Made by a program: the position numbers and the translations under genes | In this document: one piece after another, positions 32,710 to 41,465 of the stretch | Numbering within the stretch: position 1 is the stretch's first letter | Layout of the letters: each line of letters begins with the position of its first letter | From: Aldehydirespirator sp965221185 | GTDB lineage: Bacteria > Actinomycetota > Acidimicrobiia > Acidimicrobiales > Aldehydirespiratoraceae | Direction: 5' to 3' | DNA length: 64,000 nt | NCBI GenBank assembly: GCA_965221185.1 | Contig: OZ244866.1 | Span: 3,410,001-3,474,000 of the forward strand | Notes under the pieces: generated by a model | The model's input: the letters and a program-made list of their open reading frames with translations, nothing else | Database searches by the model: none | Told to the model about the DNA's origin: nothing

Positions 32710-32919
32710 GTGTTCTTCGGCCAGAACCTCCTCGCTTGGCTGGTGCTCGCCCTCGGAGCGGCCATGGCTGTCGGCAACGCCGCCGCGCTGCTGCGTCCTC
32801 CGCCCCAGAGACGCGACCCCACCGACTTGCAACGGGCTCCGGTGGGCCGCTGCGTTCTCTATATCGTCGTCGGCTCGGTGGCTGCGATCTGGGCCCTAGC
32901 ATCACTGCTGTCTTCCTGA
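32710..32919 (+). CDS. Small two-helix membrane protein
   Basis: A 69-residue protein with two predicted membrane helices (~5-27, LLAWLVLALGAAMAVGNAAALL; ~46-67, GRCVLYIVVGSVAAIWALASLL) joined by a short polar loop with PPPQRRDPTDLQ. The GTG start is at 32710. I do not recognise the family. It lies between dnaB and an acyl-CoA dehydrogenase gene with only 19 bp after its stop. The amphipathic order and clean helices argue that it is real, but function is unknown. Confidence 0.65.
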   Translation: MFFGQNLLAWLVLALGAAMAVGNAAALLRPPPQRRDPTDLQRAPVGRCVLYIVVGSVAAIWALASLLSS

Positions 32920-32938
32920 CCACCGCGAGGCCGCCCTC

Positions 32939-34246
32939 ATGACACAATCAGCGCTGATCGGCAATCTGGACCCCGCTTCGCTCAACCTCGGGATGTCGGC
33001 GCAGGCCCGCCCGCTCTATGACAGGGTCGTCGAGTTCGTGGCTGCCGAGGTGGAGCCGGTTACGGCCGAGTTCTTCAGGCTCGGCGAGGGCCGGGCCGAG
33101 CGCTGGGGGTACGGGCCCGGCCAGCTAGAGTTGCTCGACAGCCTCAAGGTGCGAGCCAAAGCGGCCGGGTTGTGGAACTTCTTCCTGCCCGATGCGGCCA
33201 GTGGCGAAGGCCTCAACAACCTCGACTACGCTTACATCGCGGCCGAACTCGGCAAGAACCCCATCGCTTCGGAGTGCCTCAACTGCAGCGCCCCGGACAC
33301 CGGCAACATGGAAGTACTCGAGCGGGTCGGCACGCCCGAGCAGAAGGAGCGGTGGCTCGAGCCCCTCCTGGCCGGGGAGATCAGGTCGTGCTACGCCATG
33401 ACCGAGCCCGCCCTAGCGTCGTCAGACGCCAAGAACATCGCCACGCAGGCGGTGCTCGACGGCGACGAGTGGCTGATCAACGGCGAGAAGTTCTACATCT
33501 CCGGGGCCGGGGACCCCCGCTGCAAGATCATGATCTGCATGGTGCAGACCAGCCCCGACGGCCCCTCGCACCGCCGCCAGTCCCAGATCCTGGTGCCGAT
33601 GGACACGCCCGGGGTGCATGTGGTCGGTCCGATGCACGTGTTCGGTGAGGACGACGCCCCCCACGGCCACATGCACATCCGCCTCGACGACGTGCGGGTG
33701 CCCGCTTCGAACATCCTGCTGGGAGAGGGGAGCGGTTTCGAGATCTCCCAGTTGCGCCTCGGCCCGGGCCGCATCCACCACTGCATGCGTTCCATCGGCG
33801 CGGCGGAGAAGGCCTTGAACCTCATGGTGCGCCGGGGCATGAGCCGTGAGGCCTTCGGGCGCCCGCTGGCCCAACTCGGCGGCAACCTCGAGATCATCGC
33901 CCGGGCCCGGGTGGAGATCGAGGCCATGCGGCTCATGGTGCTGCGGGCGGCCAAGGCCATGGACACCCTCGGCAACGCCGAGGCGAGGGTCTGGGTGAGC
34001 GCGGTGAAGGCGATGGTTCCCGAGCGGGTGTGCCGCATCGTCGATCAGGCCATCCAGATGCACGGTGCCACCGGCGTCTCGCAGTGGACGCCACTGGCTC
34101 GGATGTACACCAATCAGAGGACGCTGCGTCTGGCCGACGGCCCCGACGAGGTGCACTGGTTCGTGGTCGGCCGGGCCGAGGTAGCGGCCCACGCTGGACT
34201 GGGAGATCCGGCTGACGAGGCGCGGCAGCGACAACTTCAGCAATGA
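32939..34246 (+). CDS. Acyl-CoA dehydrogenase
   Basis: A 435-residue FAD enzyme that introduces the alpha-beta double bond into an acyl-CoA. Family segments include CYAMTEPALASSDAKNIAT (FAD contact), WLINGEKFYISGAGD, RIHHCMRSIGAAEKALNLM, SREAFGRPL and QMHGATGVSQWTPLARMYTNQRTLRLADGPDEVH. It resembles the ACAD10/11-like branch with a short-to-long chain range. The ATG at 32939 begins the typical sequence. The downstream acyl-CoA synthetase and LIV transporter on the same strand suggest uptake, activation and oxidation of one carboxylic acid, though the 101-bp gap allows a separate promoter. Confidence 0.92.
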   Translation: MTQSALIGNLDPASLNLGMSAQARPLYDRVVEFVAAEVEPVTAEFFRLGEGRAERWGYGPGQLELLDSLKVRAKAAGLWNFFLPDAASGEGLNNLDYAYIAAELGKNPIASECLNCSAPDTGNMEVLERVGTPEQKERWLEPLLAGEIRSCYAMTEPALASSDAKNIATQAVLDGDEWLINGEKFYISGAGDPRCKIMICMVQTSPDGPSHRRQSQILVPMDTPGVHVVGPMHVFGEDDAPHGHMHIRLDDVRVPASNILLGEGSGFEISQLRLGPGRIHHCMRSIGAAEKALNLMVRRGMSREAFGRPLAQLGGNLEIIARARVEIEAMRLMVLRAAKAMDTLGNAEARVWVSAVKAMVPERVCRIVDQAIQMHGATGVSQWTPLARMYTNQRTLRLADGPDEVHWFVVGRAEVAAHAGLGDPADEARQRQLQQ

Positions 34247-34347
34247 AGTGATACGCCGTTGACAGTTCATCGGCAGAGGGCGTATCATTCGCTGCTTCCG
34301 CCGTACGTCTAAGGTGTGGATCGAGGAGTGATGAAGGAGGTCGACCG

Positions 34348-36234
34348 GTGACCATCACCTCGCAACGAGCCGATTCGCTAGTCCCAGATTCCGCGCCGGG
34401 CGACGCTGGCGCCACCACGGTCGCATCGCTGGCACGGGACTGGGCGCGCCGCAGTCCACGCCAGGTGGCCATGCGGGAGAAGGACTTCGGCATCTGGCAG
34501 GAGTACACCTGGGCCGAGACCTGGAATCTGATCGAGACCGTGGCCCACGGCTTGCTGGAGCTCGGCCTCGATGTCGGCGATCGCGTGGCGATCCACTCCG
34601 AGGACCGGCCCGAGTGGGTGATCCTCGACCTGGCCACCGTGGCCGTTCGAGGTGTCACCGTAGGCCTCTACCCCACCAACCCCACTGCCGAGGTGGAGTA
34701 CCTGATCGGTGACTGCACACCGGCCGTCTTCTTCGCCGAGGACCAGGAGCAGGCCGACAAGATCCTCGAGGTCCCGGCGGAGACGGCCGCTTCCGTCCGC
34801 CGGATCATCTACACCGAGCCTCGAGGCTTCGGCGACTACGAGGACCCCAGACTCCTGTTCTGGGACACGTTCCTGGAGACCGGCCGGCGTCACCGCGACG
34901 CCCACCCCGATGCGGTAGCCCAACGCATGGCTCAGGCCACCGAGACCGACGTGATGACGCTCGTGTACACCTCGGGCACGACGGGGCCACCCAAGGGCGC
35001 GATGCTCACCAACGCCAACGCGGCCTACTGCATCGACAAGATCGTCAACGAGACGCAGCGCTTCCCCGACGGCGTCGGCCCCAACCCCAAGGATCTCATC
35101 GTCACGTACCTGCCGCTGTGCCATGTGGCAGAACGGATCTTCTCCACATGGACTCTCGCCGGCGCGGGCCCGTCGCTGAACTTCGCCGAGTCGATCGAGA
35201 CCGTCACCGAGAATCTGAGAGAGGTGCAGCCCACGCTGTTCTTTGCTGTGCCGCGGATCTGGGAGCGTCTGCACGCTCTGGTCACTATCAAGAGCCACGA
35301 CGCCACGCTGTTCAAGAAGGTCTTCCTGCGCTTCGCGATGGCGCTTGCCGGGGCTATCGGACGGCAGAAGGTGGCCAACGGGGGCAGCCACACGATGTTG
35401 ACCCGGCTGATGTACGCCGTCGGGCAGCCTTTGGTGTTCCGGGCGATGAAGGAGCGAATCGGACTGCGACGGTGCCGTCACGCCGGCTCGGGCGCGGCCG
35501 CCATCGCGCCCGAGGTGCTCGAGTTCTTCATCGGCATCGGCGTGCCGGTGTACGAACTCTACGGAATGACCGAGAACGCGGCGGTGGCCACATGCAACTT
35601 TGCGGGCCGGATGAAGCTTGGCACCGTGGGCGAGCCTTACGCCGACATCGAGCTGCGCATCGACGACGCCACCGGCGAGATCCAGACCAAGCATCCCGGA
35701 GTGTTCGCCGGCTATTGGAACAAGCCCGAGAAGACGGCTGAGACGTTCACCACCGATGGCTGGCTGATGACCGGCGACGTGGGGGTGTGGGTGGACGGCA
35801 CGCACGTGAAGATCGTCGACCGCATCAAGCACATCATCATCACTTCCGGCGGCAAGAACATCTCGCCGTCCGAGATCGAGAACAGCCTCAAGACGTCGCC
35901 CTATGTGAAGGAGGCGATGGTCATCGGCGACGGGCGCAAGTTCGTGGCCGCACTGATCGGCATCGAGCTCGACACGGTGGGCAATTGGGCCCTGCGCAAC
36001 AACATCCCGTACACCACCTACCGCGACCTCTCCGAGAAGGAAGAAGTCCTTGAGCTCATCTCCAAGGTGGTGGATGCCACCAACACGAAGTTCGCCCGTG
36101 TGGAGCAGATCAAGAAGTTCCGGATGCTTCCCAAGGAGCTCGACCACGAGGACGGCGAGCTCACCGCCACCCAGAAGCTCAAGCGCAACGCCATGGAGGA
36201 GATGTTCGGCGATCTCGTGGAGTCGATGTACTGA
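34348..36234 (+). CDS. Long-chain-type acyl-CoA synthetase (AMP-forming)
   Basis: A 628-residue ANL-superfamily enzyme that activates a carboxylate to acyl-AMP and then acyl-CoA. Motifs are LVYTSGTTGPPKGAMLTN (P-loop, ~204-221), YGMTENAAVATCNF, GWLMTGDVGVWVDG, and IKHIIITSGGKNISPSEIEN (C-terminal hinge and Lys region). The GTG at 34348 follows GAAGGAGG. It overlaps the livH-type permease gene by one to three bases. FadD-type synthetases are repeatedly found fused by operon to LIV transporters with a characteristic ATPase tail, as here, which suggests the transported compound is a carboxylic acid. Confidence 0.93.
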   Translation: MTITSQRADSLVPDSAPGDAGATTVASLARDWARRSPRQVAMREKDFGIWQEYTWAETWNLIETVAHGLLELGLDVGDRVAIHSEDRPEWVILDLATVAVRGVTVGLYPTNPTAEVEYLIGDCTPAVFFAEDQEQADKILEVPAETAASVRRIIYTEPRGFGDYEDPRLLFWDTFLETGRRHRDAHPDAVAQRMAQATETDVMTLVYTSGTTGPPKGAMLTNANAAYCIDKIVNETQRFPDGVGPNPKDLIVTYLPLCHVAERIFSTWTLAGAGPSLNFAESIETVTENLREVQPTLFFAVPRIWERLHALVTIKSHDATLFKKVFLRFAMALAGAIGRQKVANGGSHTMLTRLMYAVGQPLVFRAMKERIGLRRCRHAGSGAAAIAPEVLEFFIGIGVPVYELYGMTENAAVATCNFAGRMKLGTVGEPYADIELRIDDATGEIQTKHPGVFAGYWNKPEKTAETFTTDGWLMTGDVGVWVDGTHVKIVDRIKHIIITSGGKNISPSEIENSLKTSPYVKEAMVIGDGRKFVAALIGIELDTVGNWALRNNIPYTTYRDLSEKEEVLELISKVVDATNTKFARVEQIKKFRMLPKELDHEDGELTATQKLKRNAMEEMFGDLVESMY

Positions 36235-37310
36235 TGTCCGCGGCCCTCCGGCTCGAGGCGATGGATCCGCGCCACAACGCACCGCTCGCCTTCCTGACTG
36301 GGCTGATCGGAGCGGCTCTGGTGTTCGGGGCGGTGCAGTTGGCCAACGATCCTGGCCTGTTCTTCCAGACGTTCATGAAGTCAATGGGGCTGGGATCGAC
36401 CTACGCGCTGATCGCCCTCGGCTTTGTGCTCATCTTCAAGGCCACCCAGACCGTCAACTTTGCGCAGGGTGCACTGGCCGCCACCGGAGCGCTCTTCTTG
36501 AGCTTCCTCGCGACCGACGGCAACATCCCCTTCACCAGTATCGGCAACCCGATCAACAGCCTGGGCGGCCCCGGGTGGATGAGCTGGGGGCTGAACGTGA
36601 TCGTGGCCCTGGCCTTCGCGGCCGCGCTCGGCTTGGTCGTGGAGCGGCTGGCCATTCGCCCAATGATCGGCGAGCCGCTGTTCTCGGTGGCGGTGATCAC
36701 TCTTGGCCTGGAGATCATGTTCCGGGTGTTCAACAACGACGCGGTGGAGGTCGAGTTCCGCCCGCTCGGCGTCCCGTGGCTGGCCAACGGGTTCAAGGTC
36801 GGCGACCGGCTGATCAACTGGAGCTTCATCGCGGCCATGGTGACCGCGGCTGCCGCCTTCGTGACCGTGTATTTCTTCTACCGGTCTCGGCTCGGGATCG
36901 CCATGCGCGCCGTCGCCTTCGATCAGGAGGCGGCCATGGCCCAGGGTGTCAGCGTGGGCCGGGTGTTCGCCATCGCTTGGGCCGCTGGTGCGGTGCTGGC
37001 TGCCATCGGCGGGATCTTCGCCACCCAGCCGCCGGTGGCGCAGACCCTCTCGGTCGACCAGGAGACGGCCAACATCGCCTTCCGAGCCCTGCCCGCGGTG
37101 ATCCTGGGCGGACTGGACTCGGCGAGCGGCGCACTCCTCGGCGGGCTCATCGTGGGGGTGGCCGAGATCTACGCGGGGCAGTACGCGGCGGGCAACGCCT
37201 CATGGCTCGGAGCCGGCTACCCACTCATCGTTCCCTACATCGTGATGATCATCGGTCTGCTGATCCGACCCTACGGCCTGTTCGGCACCCCCGAGATCAG
37301 GAGAGTTTGA
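36234..37310 (+). CDS. LIV-type ABC transporter permease (LivH-like)
   Basis: A 358-residue inner-membrane permease of the branched-chain amino-acid (HAAT) ABC family. The LivH signature is YALIALGFVLIFKATQTVNFAQGALAA (~55-81), and the ATPase-coupling loop contains SRLGIAMRAVAFDQEAAMAQGVSV. About eight hydrophobic helices are visible. The N-terminal ~45 residues are longer than in E. coli LivH. Its ATG overlaps the synthetase stop, so the two are translationally coupled. HAAT transporters move amino acids, urea, amides or aromatic acids; the linked synthetase favours an acid. Confidence 0.92.
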   Translation: MSAALRLEAMDPRHNAPLAFLTGLIGAALVFGAVQLANDPGLFFQTFMKSMGLGSTYALIALGFVLIFKATQTVNFAQGALAATGALFLSFLATDGNIPFTSIGNPINSLGGPGWMSWGLNVIVALAFAAALGLVVERLAIRPMIGEPLFSVAVITLGLEIMFRVFNNDAVEVEFRPLGVPWLANGFKVGDRLINWSFIAAMVTAAAAFVTVYFFYRSRLGIAMRAVAFDQEAAMAQGVSVGRVFAIAWAAGAVLAAIGGIFATQPPVAQTLSVDQETANIAFRALPAVILGGLDSASGALLGGLIVGVAEIYAGQYAAGNASWLGAGYPLIVPYIVMIIGLLIRPYGLFGTPEIRRV

Positions 37311-37362
37311 CGTGTCAGGCCGCTCGACTCCTCCACTGACTCACTCCGGGAGGCCGTGACGC

Positions 37363-38613
37363 ATGTTCGGTCGCCCCAACCTCTACACCGCCTATCGCCA
37401 AGAGATCCGGATGCTGCCCACCTGGACCCAAAGGTCCCTGTTCGCGGTCTTCGTGGCGGTGCTGTTCTTGATGCCGTTCGACCTTCCCGTGATCAACCAC
37501 ATACCTGTTGTCAGATTCCTCGGTGACGGCGAGTGGCTGCGCCCGATGGCGCTGGTGATGGTGCTGGCTATTGCTGCTCTGGGCCTCAACCTGCTGAGCG
37601 GGCTGGCCGGCCAGGTCTCGCTGGGCCATGCCTTCTTCATGGGGGTTGGCGCCTGCGCGGCGGTGTACCTGGGAGGCACGAGCGGCGAGACCACTTGGGG
37701 TCATTCGCTTCCGATCTGGATCTGGCTGCCAGGAGCGGGCCTTACGGCGGCACTGGTGGGCGTGATCGTGTCTCCGGTGGCGGTGAGGCTGCGAGGGCTC
37801 TACTTGGCCATCGTCACCCTGGGCCTCGTGTTCCTGGGAATCCATTTCGGCAACACCAGCTGGGGACGCAAGATCGCCGGCCCACCGGCACTGGGCCGCG
37901 AGTTCCAGGAGCTCGACGTGAGGCTGTGGAAGGAGGAGAAGCCGCTGATCAACGTCGGCGACGACGGCCACTGGCTGTGGTTCGATGTCAGCGACGGTCA
38001 GAAGCGGTACCTGTTCCTGCTAGTGCTGACCATCGCTCTGGCGGTCGTGGCCAAGAATCTGACCCGTACGCGCACGGGCCGCGCCCTGCAGGCCATCCGC
38101 GACCGAGACATCGCGGCCGAGGTGATGGGAGTGCCCGAATTCCGCTACAAGCTGATGGCCTTCGCGGTGTCGTCGTTCTTCGCCGGACTGTCGGGCGCGC
38201 TGTTCGCGGCGCTGTCACAGCGGCTTCTGGCCACCGACTTCGGGCTGTTCCTGTCGGTGGAGTTCATAGCCATCCTTCTGATCGGCGGGGCCGGCACCAC
38301 GGCGGGCCCGCTCATCGGGACCTTTTTCGTGGTGATGGTGCCGCGGTTCGTGGAGGCGTTCACCGAGTGGCTCGAGAACGCTGAGGGCGGACTGATCGGC
38401 GCTCTGTCGGAGCTCGTTCTCACTGAGGGCGGCGACTTCGGTATCATCAACACCGCCATCCAGACACCGGGCTGGACCTTGAGCGTGTTCGATTGGAACA
38501 TCGTGCTGTTCGGCGCGCTAATCGTCGTGTTCCTGATCGTCGAGCCGCTCGGCCTGTTCGGAATCTGGGTACGGACCCGCAACTACTGGAAGCGGTGGCC
38601 GTTCAGTTACTGA
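37363..38613 (+). CDS. LIV-type ABC transporter permease (LivM-like)
   Basis: A 416-residue second permease. The LivM signature GLNLLSGLAGQVSLGHAFFMGVGA is at ~69-92, the coupling loop is TRTRTGRALQAIRDRDIAAEVMGV and the later GGAGTTAGPLIGTFFVVMVPR segment is typical. An extracytoplasmic insert (~165-200, with EFQELDVRLWKEEKPLINVGDD) and a C-terminal insert (EWLENAEGGLIGALSEL) lengthen it beyond E. coli LivM. It starts 53 bp after the LivH-like gene; the gap contains GGGAGG upstream of ATG 37363. Confidence 0.92.
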   Translation: MFGRPNLYTAYRQEIRMLPTWTQRSLFAVFVAVLFLMPFDLPVINHIPVVRFLGDGEWLRPMALVMVLAIAALGLNLLSGLAGQVSLGHAFFMGVGACAAVYLGGTSGETTWGHSLPIWIWLPGAGLTAALVGVIVSPVAVRLRGLYLAIVTLGLVFLGIHFGNTSWGRKIAGPPALGREFQELDVRLWKEEKPLINVGDDGHWLWFDVSDGQKRYLFLLVLTIALAVVAKNLTRTRTGRALQAIRDRDIAAEVMGVPEFRYKLMAFAVSSFFAGLSGALFAALSQRLLATDFGLFLSVEFIAILLIGGAGTTAGPLIGTFFVVMVPRFVEAFTEWLENAEGGLIGALSELVLTEGGDFGIINTAIQTPGWTLSVFDWNIVLFGALIVVFLIVEPLGLFGIWVRTRNYWKRWPFSY

Positions 38614-38649
38614 CCCAGTGACTTGTCCGGCGATCGTGTGACAAGATGT

Positions 38650-38667
38650 GAGCACTGTCCAGTGCTC
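38650..38667. promoter_or_regulatory. Perfect palindrome before the binding-protein gene
   Basis: GAGCACTG and CAGTGCTC face each other with a 2-base centre. A weaker pair CTTGTC/GACAAG (38622-38627 and 38640-38645) lies just before it. The site is between the permease genes and the binding-protein start at 38710. It could be an operator, or an intercistronic hairpin that raises the level of the binding-protein message. Confidence 0.5.
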
Positions 38668-38709
38668 CCAAGAAAAAAGAGAAAGACCAACCTGGAGGAG
38701 GAACCTACC

Positions 38710-40383
38710 GTGAGACGACTGAGATGGATTTTCGCCGTGGCATGTGCCGTGGCCCTAGTGGCCTCGGCCTGCGGCGGTGACGACGAGCCGGAGACGACGG
38801 CACCGTCCGACGACGGCGCCGCAGCCGCGGCGCAGGCTGAGGTAGACGCCGCGCGGGCTGAGGTTGACGACGCGCAGGCTGCCGCCTCCACGGCGCAGGC
38901 TGCCGCGGACGAGGCCGAAGCGAGACTGGCCGAGGCCGAGGCTGCCGCGGCGACGGCGAGCGCGGAGCAGCAGGCTGAGGCGCAGGCGGCGCTGGAGGCC
39001 GCCCAGGCTGAGGCGGCTGAGGCGCAGGCGGCGGTAGACGCCGCGGCGGCTGAGGCTGAGGCGGCTGAGGCGGCTGCGGATGCGGCCCAGGCTGCCGCGG
39101 ACGCGGCGGCGGCTGAGGCGGAGCAGGCCCAGGCGGCGTTGGCTGCGGCTGAGGCGGTCATCGCCCACGACTTCGGCGTGGACCCAGACACGATGACCAT
39201 TCGCGTGGGCGTCAACACCGACCTGTCGGGGATCTTCGCGCCGCTGACCACCAAGATCACCGACGGCCACCTGGTCTACTGGGAGTGGATCAACGCCAAC
39301 GGCGGCATCCAGGGCTGGACCATCGAGCCGGTTGTGCTCGACAACAACTACAACGTGCCCACCCACCTCGAGAACTATGAGGTCATGGCGGGCAAGGGCG
39401 ACGAGAGCGTGGTGATGTTCTCCACGTCGACGGGCTCGCCCCACACCGCCTCCACGGCGCAGTTGCTGATCGAGGACAACATCGCGGCCATCCCGCTGTC
39501 GTGGTACTCGGGCTGGGCCGATCCCGCCATCGGCAAGAACGTGTTCGAGGTGCAGACCAACTACTGCATCGAGGCCATGAATGGCTCCACGTACATGTCG
39601 GAGACCTACGGCAACAATGTGGCCATTGCCAGCTTCCCCGGCGACTACGGCGAGGACGGCGCCGAGGGCGTGAAGGTCGCGGCGGAGGCGCTCGGCCTCA
39701 ACATCGTCTACGACGGGCAGGCCCAGGTCATTCCCGGCGGCGACCTGACGCCGGTCATCACCGGTATTGCCGAATCAGGCGCCGACTTCGTGTGGCTGAC
39801 CACCAATCCCACCACCACAGCCACCCTGATGGGCGGCGCGGCCCAGGCCGGCTTCACCGGCCAATGGTCGGGCAACAGCCCAAGCTGGAACCCGGCCCTG
39901 CTGGGTATTGAGGGCTTCAGAGAGCTGGCCGATGCCGTCTACACCCACTCCACCTACACGGTGCTGTGGGATGTCGGTGAGGCAGAGGGCATGCAGGAGA
40001 TGATCGCCGCCATGCGCCAGTACCGTCCGGACGCCCCGTTCGACGACGTGTACATCATCAGCTTCATCGAGGGCTACGTCGCCACCCAGATCCTGGACAG
40101 GGCCATCACTAACGGCAACCTCACCCGGGCGGGTGTACTAGCTGCGGCCAACTCGGTCACTGCCGACCTCAAGGGCCTCGCCCCGAACCAGAGTTGGCGC
40201 GGCAATCCCAACGACAACATCGTGCGAGAGACCTACCTGTACGACGTCGACCTGTCGCTGTACACGCCGGGCGTCACCGTGTCCGAGGAGGGCGGCAACA
40301 ACGGCTTCCGGCTCATCAAGGGCCCCTACGCCTCCGAGGCTGCCCTGAACTGGGAGTACGAGCCCTGCTTCAAGGCTTCATAG
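38710..40383 (+). CDS. LIV-type substrate-binding lipoprotein with long Ala/Glu helical stalk
   Basis: A 557-residue periplasmic-binding protein. GTG 38710 follows GGAGGAGGAA. The signal peptide ends at lipobox VASAC (Cys21). A ~113-residue segment (~37-150) made almost only of Ala, Glu, Asp and Gln follows, predicted to be one long helix or coiled coil. The type 1 periplasmic-binding domain begins with TIRVGVNTDLSGIFAPL (~164) and continues with VMFSTSTGSPHT and GNNVAIASFPGDYG to the end. The stalk has no counterpart in ordinary LivK proteins. It could carry the domain across the cell wall. Confidence 0.9.
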   Translation: MRRLRWIFAVACAVALVASACGGDDEPETTAPSDDGAAAAAQAEVDAARAEVDDAQAAASTAQAAADEAEARLAEAEAAAATASAEQQAEAQAALEAAQAEAAEAQAAVDAAAAEAEAAEAAADAAQAAADAAAAEAEQAQAALAAAEAVIAHDFGVDPDTMTIRVGVNTDLSGIFAPLTTKITDGHLVYWEWINANGGIQGWTIEPVVLDNNYNVPTHLENYEVMAGKGDESVVMFSTSTGSPHTASTAQLLIEDNIAAIPLSWYSGWADPAIGKNVFEVQTNYCIEAMNGSTYMSETYGNNVAIASFPGDYGEDGAEGVKVAAEALGLNIVYDGQAQVIPGGDLTPVITGIAESGADFVWLTTNPTTTATLMGGAAQAGFTGQWSGNSPSWNPALLGIEGFRELADAVYTHSTYTVLWDVGEAEGMQEMIAAMRQYRPDAPFDDVYIISFIEGYVATQILDRAITNGNLTRAGVLAAANSVTADLKGLAPNQSWRGNPNDNIVRETYLYDVDLSLYTPGVTVSEEGGNNGFRLIKGPYASEAALNWEYEPCFKAS

Positions 40384-40409
40384 CCGCATCCTGTAGTTGA
40401 TCGAGGCGC

Positions 40410-40440
40410 GAGCCCGGCGGTGCTTCGGCCCGCCGGGCTC
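40410..40440 (+). terminator. GC-rich hairpin after the binding-protein gene
   Basis: GAGCCCGGCGG (40410-40420) pairs perfectly with CCGCCGGGCTC (40430-40440) across a 9-base loop containing TTCGG. No T tract follows. It lies 26 bp after the stop and probably ends or stabilises the upstream transcript. The rest of the 290-bp gap to 40674 shows no gene and probably holds a promoter for the two ATPase genes. Confidence 0.75.
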
Positions 40441-40673
40441 GTCTCCCCGCAGTCAGGGCGAGATCAAGCCCTCCTGGGCGCGGCTACCGCAGCGACGGGA
40501 GACGGCCGGTCCCCTGCCCCGGCTTCGACGAGATGGGGAAAAAGCGCTTCGATTGTCGCGCTGGCGTCACCGTGCTCTCGTAGCTGGAGCGGAGGGTATG
40601 GTGTGCCTTCGTCGCCCATGGCGGGTTCCCGCCAGCTGATTCGCATCCGCGTCCACCCCGCAGAGTTCAAAGC

Positions 40674-41465
40674 ATGCTCGCAGTCGCCAACCTGGAAGTC
40701 GTGTACAACGAGGTGATCCTCGTGCTTCGCGGGCTTTCGATAGAGGTGCCCGACGGCAGCATCGTGGCGTTGCTCGGCGCGAACGGGGCGGGGAAGACGA
40801 CCACGGTGCGCGCCATTACGGGACTGCTCGACGTCCACGAGGGAGACATCACCAAGGGTTCGGTCGCGTGGAACGGCACCGATATCTCCGACTTCAAGCC
40901 GTCACGGATCGTCGAGGCGGGCATCACCCAGGTGATGGAGGGTCGCAGGGTTTTTGCCGAGCTCACCGTGGACGAGAATCTCACCGCCGGTGCCTTCACC
41001 GTGCGAGACCGGAACGCCAACGGGGACGCCTACGAGCGGGTGATGGAGCTGTTCCCGCCCCTGCAGCCCCGCCGACGCCACGCGGCCGGGTATCTGTCGG
41101 GCGGTGAGCAGCAGATGCTGGCCATAGGGCGCGCTCTGATGGCAGACCCGAAACTGCTCATCCTCGATGAGCCGTCGTTGGGCCTTGCCCCGATGCTCAT
41201 CGAGCAAATCCGCGACATCATCGTCGACATCAATGCCGACGGTGTGAGCGTCCTGCTGATTGAGCAGAACGCCATGATGGCCCTGTCCATCGCCGACTAC
41301 GGCTACGTCATGGAGTCGGGCAAAGTCGTGATGGACGGAGAACCCAAGAAGCTGCTCGCCGACGAGGACGTGCAAGAGTTCTACCTCGGCCTTCGCGCCG
41401 AGGGCGAGCGCCGGTCGTTCCGGGACGTGAAGCACTACAAGCGGCGCAAGCGCTGGCTGTCATGA
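40674..41465 (+). CDS. LIV-type ABC transporter ATPase (LivF-like)
   Basis: A 263-residue ATPase. Walker A is GANGAGKTT (~34-42), signature LSGGEQQMLAIGRALMADP (~139-157), Walker B LLILDEPSLGLAP, and the switch region VLLIEQNAMMAL. The last ~20 residues, with RSFRDVKHYKRRKRWL, are a basic tail I associate with LIV ATPases encoded beside FadD-type synthetases. It starts after a 290-bp gap and overlaps the LivG-like gene by 4 bp. Confidence 0.94.
   Translation: MLAVANLEVVYNEVILVLRGLSIEVPDGSIVALLGANGAGKTTTVRAITGLLDVHEGDITKGSVAWNGTDISDFKPSRIVEAGITQVMEGRRVFAELTVDENLTAGAFTVRDRNANGDAYERVMELFPPLQPRRRHAAGYLSGGEQQMLAIGRALMADPKLLILDEPSLGLAPMLIEQIRDIIVDINADGVSVLLIEQNAMMALSIADYGYVMESGKVVMDGEPKKLLADEDVQEFYLGLRAEGERRSFRDVKHYKRRKRWLS

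Noticed and set aside
40420..40716. 98-codon frame between the binding protein and the LivF-like gene
   Set aside because: It starts within the GC-rich hairpin and runs into the ATPase gene; no protein features.
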